A stretch of 59,369 nt of DNA from CAYJLB01 sp964370845 (GCA_964370845.1 CAYJLB010000009.1:1-59369), one strand, 5' to 3'; shown: positions 8,880-18,346, counted from the first letter of the stretch. Notes: generated by a model not told the origin, from the sequence alone. Translations and numbers: made by a program.

Positions 8880-8908
8880 ATTATACTACATTAAACACCT
8901 ACTGTCAA
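8880..8908 (-). promoter_or_regulatory. Promoter of secA
   Basis: On the minus strand: TTGACA (8903-8908), 17-bp spacer, TATAAT (8880-8885). It is divergent from the promoter at 8986. Confidence 0.8.
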
Positions 8909-8985
8909 ACTATTTTTTATGCAGAAATTATTTTTTTCAGCGGAATTACTTGTAGATTTTTTATTAACAAATTGTTAAAATCTCC

Positions 8986-9014
8986 TTGCTTTTTGGGAAT
9001 TTGTGTGTTAAAAT
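8986..9014 (+). promoter_or_regulatory. Promoter of the EAL-domain gene
   Basis: TTGCTT (8986-8991), 17-bp spacer, TAAAAT (9009-9014), about 50 bp before the GTG start at 9066. Confidence 0.6.
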
Positions 9015-9065
9015 GAATTAGTATAAGTATAACTTTATGCTCTAAAACAAGAGGGGGGGAAGTTC

Positions 9066-11348
9066 GTGCGATTAAGCAAACAAACTAAAAGTAATATTTT
9101 TATTATTACAATTTCAATTTTTGTTGTTGCGGTCATTCTTATAGGTATGGTTAATTACAGCAATAATATTTGGGAAGAACTTTCCGATTCGTCTAATGAT
9201 GCATTATCTGAAAGTACTAAGCAAATACAAAACACTATAAATATCGAACTTGAAAAAGAACTAATTTCCCTTCAAAATGTTTCAGATTCATTAGGGAAAC
9301 TTCAAACTAATGCAGAAGATACTCAGAATTATCTAATTAGCATACAATCTTTTCATAATTATGATAATATTGTTGCTGTACATAAAACGGGTGAGGGAAT
9401 TACTAGCGAGGGTGAGATTCTCGACTTTTCTGACACAGTATATTTCGAATACGCAATGCTCGGAAATTCTTTTATTACCGACCTTCAAGTTTCAAAAATT
9501 GATGGTGAAGAAAAATATATTTTAGTTACTCCAACGAGAGTTGACGGTGAAATTATAGGAGCAATATTTGCTGAATATCCTAAGAATTATTTAGATCAAT
9601 ATATAACGGATATTTTTGCGGGTGAGGGTAGTATTCATATTACAAATCACAATGGAGATATTATTTCATCTTCTACGGAAAATATTTCATCTGATAAAAT
9701 TAATTTTTATAATGTGCTTGAAAATTCGGTTTTTGAAGATGAAAATACCCATGGAAATATTATTGAAAATATTAATTCTCAGGAATTTAGTGGTTTAAAT
9801 AATGTAGTTCTTACTCCACAAAATGCAGATGAAAAATTGGTTTTTGATTGTAAGAGGCTTAATTTTAATAACTGGAACTTATTTTTAGTAGTGCCTTATG
9901 AAACACTTTACGCTGATGCCACTGAAATTATAGATAGAATTAATTTTTTAACTGTAATATCCTTATTGGGTGGACTAGCTTTAGTTTCCTTTGTAATTGT
10001 TTTGCGTAGAAATGCAATGATTAATATAAAAACTGTTGCTTATTATGATAAATTAACGAGCTTACCAAATCTTCCATATTTTAAACGTATGATGAAAGAA
10101 ATGCTTCAATTTAAGCCTGATTTGGAGTTTGCTTGTACAAAAATTGATGTTGTAAACTTTAAAATTTTGAATGAAATTTATAATTATGAAACAGGTAATG
10201 AACTTATTGAAACTTTCGGTAAGGTTTTAAAATCAGTAAATGAACCTAACTTTTTAGCTGCAAGAATAAAAGCAGATGAATTCATTGTTTTTTCTGAGAA
10301 AAATTTTGCTGTTACTTTTGCTGAAAACAAAGAGGTGTTTGAACAATTATACCTTGAAAGTTATAAAAATCTTCGTGAATACAATTTAGATTTTCGTTAT
10401 GCACGATATTTTATTAAAAAAGGCGAAACTGATGTAAATGCAATAATTGATAAAGTTACAATTACACACAATATGGCGAAACAAACTAAGAAATCTATAA
10501 TTGCTGATTATAATGATAATTATAAGAGTAATTTAATTAAGAACACTGAAATTACAAATAAAATGACTTCTGCTTTATATAATAATGAGTTTGTGACTTT
10601 CTTGCAACCTAAATTTTATATTGAATCTGGAAAAATTGCTGGAGCGGAGGCTTTGGTTCGTTGGTTTGAAGCGGACGGAAAAATGATTTTTCCTAGTGAT
10701 TTTATCCCTGTCTTTGAAAGTAATGGATTTATTGTTGACCTTGACAAAAAAATGCTTAAAAATGTGTGTGCAACTATAAGAAAATGGTTGGACGCAGGGA
10801 TTGAACCTGTGCCTGTATCAGTAAACTTTTCTCGTTTGCACCTTAATAACCCTGAATTTATTACTGAGATTAAAAAAATCACTGACCTTGCGGGTGTGCC
10901 AAGAAAATATATTGAAATTGAGCTTACTGAAAGTACAATTCTTGAAAACGAAACTGTGTTAATTTCCACACTTGAGAAATTGCATAAGAGCGGATTTAAG
11001 CTTTCAATGGACGATTTTGGCTCTGGGTATTCTTCTTTAGGACTTTTGAAAAATTTGGACGTTGACGTAATTAAAATGGATAGAAGTTTTCTTGTTGACG
11101 GTGAAAAATCGCCAAAAGGAAATATTGTTATCGAATGTGTTGTTAAAATGGCACAAGAACTTGAAATTGAAACTGTAGCTGAGGGCGTTGAAACCATTGA
11201 GCAAGTTGAATTTTTAAAGAGCTTAGGTTGTGATATTGCGCAAGGATATTATTTCGCAAAACCTATGCCAAGTACTGAATTTACTGAAAAAATTGGAAAT
11301 AACTCTTTTGAATACACAAGCAAAAGCAACCCAAATATAACTGTATAA
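9066..11348 (+). CDS. Membrane c-di-GMP phosphodiesterase: Cache sensor, degenerate GGDEF, active-type EAL
   Basis: 760 aa. TM1 (residues ~11-29), an extracytoplasmic Cache-like sensor (~35-285), TM2 (~292-312), a GGDEF-like domain (~325-490) whose signature is KADEF instead of GGDEF, then EAL (~500-745). The EAL domain keeps its catalytic set: E528-A-L, ELTES, D649-D650-F-G, and the Lys of VIKMD, so it should hydrolyse c-di-GMP. The GGDEF domain probably only binds GTP or regulates. The GTG start is supported by GAGGGGGGGA (9051-9060). It is monocistronic, between its own promoter and a terminator. The sensor ligand is unknown. Confidence 0.9.
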   Translation: MRLSKQTKSNIFIITISIFVVAVILIGMVNYSNNIWEELSDSSNDALSESTKQIQNTINIELEKELISLQNVSDSLGKLQTNAEDTQNYLISIQSFHNYDNIVAVHKTGEGITSEGEILDFSDTVYFEYAMLGNSFITDLQVSKIDGEEKYILVTPTRVDGEIIGAIFAEYPKNYLDQYITDIFAGEGSIHITNHNGDIISSSTENISSDKINFYNVLENSVFEDENTHGNIIENINSQEFSGLNNVVLTPQNADEKLVFDCKRLNFNNWNLFLVVPYETLYADATEIIDRINFLTVISLLGGLALVSFVIVLRRNAMINIKTVAYYDKLTSLPNLPYFKRMMKEMLQFKPDLEFACTKIDVVNFKILNEIYNYETGNELIETFGKVLKSVNEPNFLAARIKADEFIVFSEKNFAVTFAENKEVFEQLYLESYKNLREYNLDFRYARYFIKKGETDVNAIIDKVTITHNMAKQTKKSIIADYNDNYKSNLIKNTEITNKMTSALYNNEFVTFLQPKFYIESGKIAGAEALVRWFEADGKMIFPSDFIPVFESNGFIVDLDKKMLKNVCATIRKWLDAGIEPVPVSVNFSRLHLNNPEFITEIKKITDLAGVPRKYIEIELTESTILENETVLISTLEKLHKSGFKLSMDDFGSGYSSLGLLKNLDVDVIKMDRSFLVDGEKSPKGNIVIECVVKMAQELEIETVAEGVETIEQVEFLKSLGCDIAQGYYFAKPMPSTEFTEKIGNNSFEYTSKSNPNITV

Positions 11349-11350
11349 AA

Positions 11351-11390
11351 TAACGTAGGAACGGAATTTATTTTCGTCCTACGTTTTTTT
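11351..11390 (+). terminator. Terminator of the EAL gene
   Basis: AACGTAGGAaCG (from 11352) pairs with CGTCCTACGTT (11375-11385), followed by a T-run. Confidence 0.8.
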
Positions 11391-11418
11391 ATATGGAAAA
11401 ATTTTTTTAAAAAAGGTA

Positions 11419-11447
11419 TTGACTAACCTAGTTAGTTATGTTATAAT
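11419..11447 (+). promoter_or_regulatory. Promoter of the marR-ABC exporter operon
   Basis: TTGACT (11419-11424), 17-bp spacer, consensus TATAAT (11442-11447). The first operator copy lies between the boxes and the second directly follows the -10. Confidence 0.85.
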
Positions 11448-11509
11448 GCTAACTAGGTTAAATACTAACCCAGTTAGAAACTAACTATGTTAGAAACTAA
11501 CTATGTTAG
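11423..11509. promoter_or_regulatory. Five-copy CTAACTNNGTTAG operator array
   Basis: Near-palindromic 13-mers start at 11423, 11449, 11465, 11481 and 11497 (CTAACcTAGTTAG, CTAACTAGGTTAa, CTAACccAGTTAG, then CTAACTATGTTAG twice). The last four are spaced exactly 16 bp apart. They overlap the promoter and the 5' leader of the MarR-type gene, so they are the likely autoregulatory sites of that protein. Confidence 0.85.
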
Positions 11510-11539
11510 TATTAAACAAAGAAAGGACTGAATTTTAAT

Positions 11540-11992
11540 ATGGCGAAAAAAGAAGACATTTATTATGTGCTTGAATTATTTCACAATAATCGCCCACAAA
11601 AGACTTTTGAGGAATTGAATAAAAGTGAAGTAGGTTTATTTGCTGTCATAAAATATTTGTATGAAGCAAAAACGGAAGTTACCTCGGCGGAAATATGTAA
11701 AAACTTAAAAATGAGTTCGGCGAGAATGGCGGTTTTAATTAAAAAACTAGAAGGAAAAGGTTTAGTTATTAAAACTAATTCTACCCGTGATTCAAGGGCG
11801 AAGATATTAAAATTATCGGAAAAAGGAATTTCCCTTGCCAATGATTTAAAGGAAAAAATGTTTGAAGTTATGGGGAAAGTTATCGACGAATTCGGTATGG
11901 CTGAACTTGAAGATTTTTTTGAGAAAATGGGAAGAATTAAATCGATTATGGAACAAAATGCACCTATAAATTTGGAGGAATACGATGATTAA
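11540..11992 (+). CDS. MarR-family transcriptional regulator
   Basis: 150 aa winged-helix protein. It has an N-terminal dimerisation helix, HTH (TSAEICKNLKMSSARMAVLIKKLE, in outline), a wing with TNSTRDSRAKILKLSEKG, and a C-terminal dimerisation helix. MarR proteins usually repress adjacent efflux genes until a ligand binds. Its stop codon overlaps the start of the first ABC exporter gene by 8 nt, and five palindromic sites lie upstream, so it is very likely the autorepressor of this efflux operon. The inducer is unknown. AGAAAGGA lies 12 nt before the ATG. Confidence 0.9.
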   Translation: MAKKEDIYYVLELFHNNRPQKTFEELNKSEVGLFAVIKYLYEAKTEVTSAEICKNLKMSSARMAVLIKKLEGKGLVIKTNSTRDSRAKILKLSEKGISLANDLKEKMFEVMGKVIDEFGMAELEDFFEKMGRIKSIMEQNAPINLEEYDD

Positions 11993-13748
11993 GTTAATAA
12001 AAAAATTATCTCTTAGAGAATATTTGCTTGCAGGTTTGGTTGTAATATTTACTTGTTTGCAAGTTTATTTAGACCTTGCTCTCCCCGATTATATGTCGGA
12101 AATTACAATGCTTGTACAAACTGAGGGAAGTGCAATGAGCGACATTTATTCTGCTGGAATAAGTATGATTTTATGCGCTGTGGGAAGTTTAGTGCTTTCA
12201 ATTGTAGTAGCTGTTATAGCTGCAAATATTGCTGCTGTTTTTTCTTTTATCACAAGGTCGAAAATGTTTGAAAAAGTAATGGGATTTTCTATGAAAGAAG
12301 TAAACTCTTTTTCAACTTCAAGCCTTATAACAAGAACTACAAACGATATTACACAAGTTCAATTGCTTATCGTAATGGGTATGCAAATGCTTGTAAAAGC
12401 GCCTATTACCGCTGTGTGGGCGATTGTGAAAATTGCGGATAAAAACCAATCTTGGACAATTGTAACGGGCGTTGCGGTGCTAGTTTTAATTTTAATAGTA
12501 GGAATTTGCCTTTTTCTTGCAGTTCCAAGATTTAAAAGATTACAAACTTTAACTGATAATATTAACAAAGTTTCTAAGGAAAGTTTAGATGGATTAAGCG
12601 TTGTAAGAGCTTATAATGCTGAAAATTATCAAGGTGAAAAGTTTGAAAAAGCAAATGAAGAACTAACAAATGTAAACCTTTTTACAGCAAGAACAATGTC
12701 ATTTTTAATGCCAAGTATTCAAATGATAATGAGCGGTTTAGTCCTTGCAGTTTATTTAGTTGGCGCAGTTTTAATCAATGAAGCAATGGGACCTGATAAA
12801 ATAACTTTATTCTCGGATATGATAGTATTTTCATCTTATGCAATGCAAGTAATTATGGCCTTTATGATGCTTGTAATGGTATTTATGTTACTTCCAAGAG
12901 CGAGTGTTTCCGCACGTCGTATTAACGAAGTTCTTGACACAAAAGGCAGCATTAAAGAAGGAAATTCCACTGAAGGTTTATCTGGAAAACAAGGCGATGT
13001 TGAGTTCAAAAATGTAAGCTTTAAGTACCCAGGAGCTGATGATTACGTCCTTAAAAATATTAATTTTTCCGCTAAAAAAGGGGAAACTATCGCATTTATC
13101 GGTTCAACTGGTTGCGGTAAAAGTACAGTAATTAATTTGTTGCCAAGATTTTATGATGTTACTGAAGGTGAAGTTTTGGTCAACGGTTTAAATGTAAAAG
13201 AATACACTAAAAACGCTTTAAATTCCTTGATTGGATATGTTTCGCAACGCTCCGTTTTATTCACAGGAACTATAAAAACTAACGTAGCTTTTGGGGACAA
13301 CGATGCCTCTCACAAAGACGGTGAGGATTTAGCTTCTTCTGTTGAAATTGCACAAGCTTCCGACTTTGTTTCTAATTTAGACAATAAATATGAAGCTCAC
13401 GTTGCTCAAGGAGGAAGAAATTTCTCAGGTGGACAAAAACAAAGAATTTCCATAGCAAGAGCCGTTTATAGACAACCTGAATTTTTCATATTTGATGATT
13501 CATTTTCAGCGCTAGACTATAAAACTGACCGAAAATTGCGTGAAACTTTAAAAGAAGAATGTGGTGATGCTACAATGCTAATCGTAGGACAAAGAATAGG
13601 CACAATAAAAGATGCTGAAAAAATTATTGTCCTTGAAGACGGTGAAATTGTAGGAATGGGAAAACATAGAGAATTGCTAGAAAATTGTGATGTGTACAAA
13701 CAAATCGCCCTATCACAGCTTTCAGAGGAGGAACTAAAAAATGCCTAA
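11985..13748 (+). CDS. ABC exporter half-transporter, degenerate-site subunit
   Basis: 587 aa: six-helix type IV exporter membrane domain (~15-310) fused to an ATPase domain (~335-570). It has Walker A GSTGCGKS (373-380) and signature FSGGQKQR. The residue after the Walker B Asp is Asp505 (IFDDSFSALD) instead of the catalytic Glu, and the switch residue is Gln536 (IVGQR) instead of His. This is the hallmark of the inactive-site subunit in heterodimeric exporters such as TM287/288, LmrCD and BmrCD. It overlaps marR upstream and its partner downstream by 8 nt each, implying coupled translation. Likely a drug or lipid-linked exporter; substrate unknown. Confidence 0.93.
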   Translation: MIKLIKKLSLREYLLAGLVVIFTCLQVYLDLALPDYMSEITMLVQTEGSAMSDIYSAGISMILCAVGSLVLSIVVAVIAANIAAVFSFITRSKMFEKVMGFSMKEVNSFSTSSLITRTTNDITQVQLLIVMGMQMLVKAPITAVWAIVKIADKNQSWTIVTGVAVLVLILIVGICLFLAVPRFKRLQTLTDNINKVSKESLDGLSVVRAYNAENYQGEKFEKANEELTNVNLFTARTMSFLMPSIQMIMSGLVLAVYLVGAVLINEAMGPDKITLFSDMIVFSSYAMQVIMAFMMLVMVFMLLPRASVSARRINEVLDTKGSIKEGNSTEGLSGKQGDVEFKNVSFKYPGADDYVLKNINFSAKKGETIAFIGSTGCGKSTVINLLPRFYDVTEGEVLVNGLNVKEYTKNALNSLIGYVSQRSVLFTGTIKTNVAFGDNDASHKDGEDLASSVEIAQASDFVSNLDNKYEAHVAQGGRNFSGGQKQRISIARAVYRQPEFFIFDDSFSALDYKTDRKLRETLKEECGDATMLIVGQRIGTIKDAEKIIVLEDGEIVGMGKHRELLENCDVYKQIALSQLSEEELKNA

Positions 13749-15597
13749 AGATAATTACGAAATTGGCTCTCACGAAAAGAATAAACGACCTCAAAGAGGC
13801 CCTGGAATGCAAATGGGTGGGGAAAAAGCCAAAGATATGAAACTTACAGTTAAAAAGCTGGTTGATTATATAAATAAAAGAAAAGGCTTAATGATTATAG
13901 CAATTATTTTTGCTATGTTGGGTTCAATTTTAACCTTATTTGGCCCTGACAAACTTACCGAGTTAACAGATGCAATTACAGAAGGGCTAGGCTCTGCTAT
14001 GCAAGGCGGAAGCGGGATTGATATGGACGTTATTTTTGCTATTGGATTATTCCTTGGAATAGTTTATTTAGTGAGTTATATTCTTTCAATCACTCAAGGT
14101 GTGATGATTTCAACTGTTATGCAAAAGACAGCGAAAAACTTGCGAACTGACATTGCGGATAAAATCAACCGCTTACCAATGAAATATTTTTCGAAAAACT
14201 CAAAAGGTGACGTTTTGTCAAGGGTGACAAATGACGTTGATACAATCGGGCAAACTCTTTCTCAATCAATGGGTACTTTTATCTCAGCGATTACATTATT
14301 AGTTGGCTCTGTCCTTATGATGTTTATTACAAATGTTGCTTTGACAGTAACTGCAATACTTTCTACTGCAATAGGATTTATTTTTATGATGGTAGTTATG
14401 AAAACTTCACAAAAACAATTTAAAAATCAACAGAAACATCTAGGGCAAATCAACGGGCATATTGAAGAAATGTACGCTGGGCACACTGTTGTAAAAGCTT
14501 ATAATGGGGAAGAAAAAGCTATTGATATTTTCAATTCTGTAAATAAAGAGCTTAAAACCAGTGCATTTAAGGCACAAGCTTTGTCCGGACTTATGATGCC
14601 AATGATGACTTTTATTGGAAACTTTGGTTATGTTTGTGTCTGTATCGTTGGTGCATTGCTCGCTTTAAACGGGGCAATTAGCTTTGGAATTATCGTTGCT
14701 TTTATGATTTATATTCGCTTATTCACTCAGCCTTTAGGTCAAATTGCTCAATCTATGCAAAATTTACAATCGGGAACGGCTGCTGCTGAGAGAGTTTTTG
14801 AATTTTTAGCTGAAGAAGAAATGGCTGAGGAAACTAACAAAACAAAAGAGCTTAAAGACGTTAAAGGCGATGTGGAATTTAAGAATGTTCACTTTGGTTA
14901 TGACGAGGATAAAATTATTATAAATGATTTTAGTGCAAAAGCAAAAAGTGGTCAAAAAATTGCAATCGTAGGCCCTACGGGAGCTGGAAAAACTACAATG
15001 GTAAACTTGTTAATGCGTTTTTATGAAATAAATTCAGGCGACATTTTAATTGACAATATTTCAATAAAAGATGTAAAAAGAGAGGACGTTCACTCAAAAT
15101 TCAGTATGGTTTTACAAGACACTTGGATTTTCGAAGGGACACTTCGTGAAAATTTGATTTATGCAAGTGAAAATGTATCGGAAGAAACTCTAAAACGTGC
15201 AACAAAAGCAGTGGGACTTCACCACTTTGTGAAAACTCTTGAGCATGGATATGACACTATTCTAAACGATAAATTGGAATTGTCACAAGGGCAAAAACAA
15301 CAAATCACAATCGCAAGGGCAATGATTGCTGATAAACCAATGTTAATCCTTGACGAAGCGACTTCTTCAATCGATACAAGAACGGAGCTTCAAATTCAAA
15401 ATGCAATGGACGAACTAATGAAAAATCGTACATCTTTTGTCATTGCACACAGGCTTTCGACTATTAAAAATTCCGACTTAATTCTAGTAATGAAAGACGG
15501 AGATGTAATTGAAACAGGAAATCATAACGAACTTTTAGCTAAAAATGGATTTTACGCAGAGCTTTATAACTCACAATTTGACACAGTATCAGCGTAA
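13741..15597 (+). CDS. ABC exporter half-transporter, catalytic-site subunit
   Basis: 618 aa: a short cytosolic N-terminus, a six-helix exporter membrane domain (~50-345), and an ATPase domain with Walker A GPTGAGKT (411-418), signature LSQGQKQQ, Walker B with catalytic Glu539 (LILDEATSSID) and switch His570 (IAHRLST). It complements the degenerate residues of the preceding subunit, so the pair forms an asymmetric heterodimer with one consensus ATP site. It is the last gene of the MarR-controlled operon and ends just before a very strong terminator. Confidence 0.93.
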   Translation: MPKDNYEIGSHEKNKRPQRGPGMQMGGEKAKDMKLTVKKLVDYINKRKGLMIIAIIFAMLGSILTLFGPDKLTELTDAITEGLGSAMQGGSGIDMDVIFAIGLFLGIVYLVSYILSITQGVMISTVMQKTAKNLRTDIADKINRLPMKYFSKNSKGDVLSRVTNDVDTIGQTLSQSMGTFISAITLLVGSVLMMFITNVALTVTAILSTAIGFIFMMVVMKTSQKQFKNQQKHLGQINGHIEEMYAGHTVVKAYNGEEKAIDIFNSVNKELKTSAFKAQALSGLMMPMMTFIGNFGYVCVCIVGALLALNGAISFGIIVAFMIYIRLFTQPLGQIAQSMQNLQSGTAAAERVFEFLAEEEMAEETNKTKELKDVKGDVEFKNVHFGYDEDKIIINDFSAKAKSGQKIAIVGPTGAGKTTMVNLLMRFYEINSGDILIDNISIKDVKREDVHSKFSMVLQDTWIFEGTLRENLIYASENVSEETLKRATKAVGLHHFVKTLEHGYDTILNDKLELSQGQKQQITIARAMIADKPMLILDEATSSIDTRTELQIQNAMDELMKNRTSFVIAHRLSTIKNSDLILVMKDGDVIETGNHNELLAKNGFYAELYNSQFDTVSA

Positions 15598-15610
15598 TTT
15601 TAAAAAAAAT

Positions 15611-15666
15611 CAAGAGCGGGTGTGACGAAACACAGTATCGTAGTTTCGTCACACCCGCTTTTTTAT
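15611..15666. terminator. Bidirectional terminator between convergent operons
   Basis: A perfect 17-bp stem (15615-15631 / 15643-15659, AGCGGGTGTGACGAAAC and complement) flanked by A- and T-runs. It serves the exporter operon rightward and the ABC membrane-protein gene leftward; its right end touches that gene's stop codon. Confidence 0.9.
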
Positions 15667-17024
15667 TTAGTTTCAATGGAAAAAAGACCTGTACTATTTG
15701 AACTTGAGGATTGGAAAAGTGAAGTTTGGATATTCTTACCTTCGAAAACATCAAATTCAAAAAGCATACTAATTGGCAGAATTGAAATTAATATTAAATC
15801 CTTGTTGTATTGGTAATTTATATGAAGTTCATTTCCGATTAACTCCGCTTCAACAGTAGGTTTTGCATAGCTTAAAATATCCACATTGTTTGTAATTTTT
15901 ATTGGCAATCTATAGGATAATAGCAAAGTGTCACCTGTCACTGTTACTTCATTTGTTGGCAAAACTAAATCTGACCAAATAAAATTATCATTAAAAATTT
16001 GTTCTTCGAATTTTTCTTCATTTATAACATTTTCGTTTGTAATGATATTTATTACGCTGTTTTCTTCCAGGTGTGAAATGTCAAATTCTAAGGTTACATA
16101 GCTATCAAACCGATCTGTTATATCGTAATATCCGTCAACTTCCCAATCGTGGGTTAATTCAACACCGTTATAATCTTCTTGTAGATAATACACTTCTTCG
16201 ACTTCTATAAATAAAATAGAAAGTGAAGTTATTGTAAAGCAAATTCCAACAAAAATTATAACTTCTAATTTTTTGTAAATTTTTGTTTTATATTCTTTTG
16301 TGAAGTAGTAAATTGTGTAAGCTATAAGGTTAAAAACTATTAAAATTATTATACTTCGAACAAAGTATGAGAATATTCTATCTTCTGCAAAGTAAAGCTC
16401 TAACAATCTATTCAAATAGTTAATTACAGGCTGAAAATTAGATATTAAAATTACAGTAATTGTGGCTAAAGTAATCCAGCCATATGCTCCAAATTTTCTT
16501 ATAAATGCAACAAAAATATTTATTAAAGAATACAAAATTAGTGCGTTTATAATGTTTACAACTATCCCAAAAAGCGAGTAACCAAGGTTAAATTCTACTG
16601 TTAAAACCACATTTTCATTTACCATAGAATAGATGAACATTGCAAGATAAGTAAGGGAGTAAATTGCTGTATAAAGCACTAAAAAACTTAGCATTGCAAT
16701 GGCGTAAGAAAGGTTGTATGTAATTGCTTTTGTCATTTGTGTTGTGGGGAAAATCGATATTTTTTTCGACCAATTTGAAAAAAGTGCAAGTCCAACAATT
16801 GTGGTAATAAAAAAGATAAAATGCACACCATTTCCCATTGAATTTGCTGAAATATATTCAGGTTCATTTGAAGTTAAATTAGTTATAATAATCGGGAACG
16901 TAATGTTTAACAGTGAAAGCAATCCGTAAATTAATACAATAAATTTTAATATATTTTTATCCTCGTTAAGGGAGTGTTTAATCAGTTTTTTAATATTTGT
17001 TAAATTTTCTTTTACCATAGACAT
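15663..17024 (-). CDS. ABC-2-type membrane protein with extracytoplasmic insert
   Basis: 453 aa. Hydrophobic segments lie around residues 28-50, 70-85, 95-125, 140-180 and 185-265, with one near 275-292. A hydrophilic beta-rich stretch then runs from about 295 to 435, and the C-terminus is polar. The start overlaps the end of the ATPase gene by 13 nt and has AGGAGGG upstream, so it is the permease partner of that ATPase. The family resembles the membrane components of YtrA-regulated ABC systems. Substrate unknown; roles in cell-envelope stress or small-molecule export are the usual guesses. Confidence 0.75.
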   Translation of the reverse strand: MSMVKENLTNIKKLIKHSLNEDKNILKFIVLIYGLLSLLNITFPIIITNLTSNEPEYISANSMGNGVHFIFFITTIVGLALFSNWSKKISIFPTTQMTKAITYNLSYAIAMLSFLVLYTAIYSLTYLAMFIYSMVNENVVLTVEFNLGYSLFGIVVNIINALILYSLINIFVAFIRKFGAYGWITLATITVILISNFQPVINYLNRLLELYFAEDRIFSYFVRSIIILIVFNLIAYTIYYFTKEYKTKIYKKLEVIIFVGICFTITSLSILFIEVEEVYYLQEDYNGVELTHDWEVDGYYDITDRFDSYVTLEFDISHLEENSVINIITNENVINEEKFEEQIFNDNFIWSDLVLPTNEVTVTGDTLLLSYRLPIKITNNVDILSYAKPTVEAELIGNELHINYQYNKDLILISILPISMLFEFDVFEGKNIQTSLFQSSSSNSTGLFSIETK

Positions 17025-17911
17025 TCTAGTTCACCCTCCTTATTATCTTTTGTTAAATATACAAACAAATCTTCTAAATTAACATTTGAAACTTGCAGAT
17101 TTTTAGCTTTTGTTTCATTTAAAATTTGTTCAGTAACTTTTTCCTCAACAATTGCAAAACTTTGTAGGGGAGAATTTACTACTTCTATAGCTTTTTTCCC
17201 TTTTATGAAATCAAGTATGCAACTATTATCCCCGTCAACACGGAAAGCACTATTTCTAAGAGTATCAACATCATCATAAACAATTTTCTTTCCTTTCTCT
17301 AGTAACAAAACGTTAGATAATACAGGTTCAAGCTCGTTTATTAAGTGGCTTGAAATAATGAAAGTTCGTGGATTTTGTGCAAATTCTCTAAGCAAAACAT
17401 CATAGGCAGATTTTCGCACCGTAACGTCCATTCCAAGGGTTGGTTCGTCAAACATTGTAAGTTCACAGCGGGAGGCTAGTGCCATTGAAAAGTTAAAAAT
17501 TGCTGACATTCCTTGAGAAAGTGATTTGTATTTCATTTTTCCTTTCAGCTCAAAATATTTTAGCAATCCAATTGCAAATTGCTTGTCAAATTTATCGAAC
17601 ATAATGGAGTAACAGTCCATAATTGTTTGCAAATTCATACTTCCCGAATAAACATAATTGTGGTAGGAATAAATTGTTTTGTTCAAAACTTTTAGGTTAT
17701 CCATTGGATTTTCACCAAAAATTTTCACCTCTCCTCCAGTGTTATCAAGTTTTCCAGCAAGAATTTTCATAAGAGTAGATTTTCCGCTTCCATTTCTCCC
17801 GATAAGTCCGAGAATACTACCCTTTTCTATATTTAAGGTAAGGTTGTCTAAGGCTTTGAGATTTGCATAATCTTTTGTTAAATTTTCAAGGGTTATAATT
17901 GAATTTTCCAT
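17012..17911 (-). CDS. ABC transporter ATP-binding protein
   Basis: 299 aa. Walker A GRNGSGKST, signature LSQGMSA, Walker B LTMFDEPTLGMD, and a switch His in IISSHLINELE. The C-terminal ~80 residues are the regulatory extension common in single-domain exporter ATPases. It is the second gene of the leftward GntR-ATPase-permease operon. AGAAAGGA lies 11 nt before the ATG. It should energise the adjacent membrane protein. Confidence 0.92.
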   Translation of the reverse strand: MENSIITLENLTKDYANLKALDNLTLNIEKGSILGLIGRNGSGKSTLMKILAGKLDNTGGEVKIFGENPMDNLKVLNKTIYSYHNYVYSGSMNLQTIMDCYSIMFDKFDKQFAIGLLKYFELKGKMKYKSLSQGMSAIFNFSMALASRCELTMFDEPTLGMDVTVRKSAYDVLLREFAQNPRTFIISSHLINELEPVLSNVLLLEKGKKIVYDDVDTLRNSAFRVDGDNSCILDFIKGKKAIEVVNSPLQSFAIVEEKVTEQILNETKAKNLQVSNVNLEDLFVYLTKDNKEGELECLW

Positions 17912-17949
17912 AAAATAATCATTCCTTTCTTGTTAAAATAAATTTCTAA

Positions 17950-18312
17950 TCAAAATAATTTATCAATTATTGTAAGTAATTCTTCTTTAGACAAGTTTAC
18001 TTTTTTTGCTTCGTCAATTAATTCCACAGCTTTTGAGGTTATGTCATTTTCAGTTTTTTCTTTTAATATAACGTTTTTTGCTCCAATTGCTACTGTCATA
18101 GAAAGCCCCCTTTGCTTTACTAAAATTCCTTTTTGTACAAGAAGATTTATTCCCTTTGCTGCGGTTGCAGGGTTTACTCCTAGCTCTTTTGAGATAATTA
18201 ATTGAGAGTAACTAGCTTCACCCTCTTTTAGTTTTCCAAGGATTATGTCATCTTCAATCCCTTGTGCGATTTGCTTATACACAGGCACTATGCTGTCAAA
18301 ACTAATTTTCAT
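17950..18312 (-). CDS. GntR-family regulator, YtrA subtype
   Basis: 120 aa, the short length typical of YtrA-type regulators. It has an N-terminal winged helix (IVPVYKQIAQGIEDDII, GVNPATAAKGINLLVQKGIL) and a short C-terminal dimerisation helix instead of a ligand domain. YtrA proteins repress their own operon with the adjacent ABC transporter. A 10-bp inverted repeat overlaps the transcription start region (18347-18372). It is first in the operon with a clear GAAAGGAG ribosome site. Confidence 0.88.
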   Translation of the reverse strand: MKISFDSIVPVYKQIAQGIEDDIILGKLKEGEASYSQLIISKELGVNPATAAKGINLLVQKGILVKQRGLSMTVAIGAKNVILKEKTENDITSKAVELIDEAKKVNLSKEELLTIIDKLF

Positions 18313-18346
18313 TTATAAAAAAGCACTCCTTTCTCAACATATTCGC

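Noticed and set aside
10616..11197. 193-codon minus-strand frame inside the EAL gene
   Set aside because: Antisense to a strongly conserved EAL domain; its composition is the mirror of coding sequence.
11423..11509. Short regularly spaced repeats resembling a mini-CRISPR
   Set aside because: 13-bp palindromes overlapping a promoter upstream of marR are operators; the spacers are only 3 bp (13 bp between the first and second sites).
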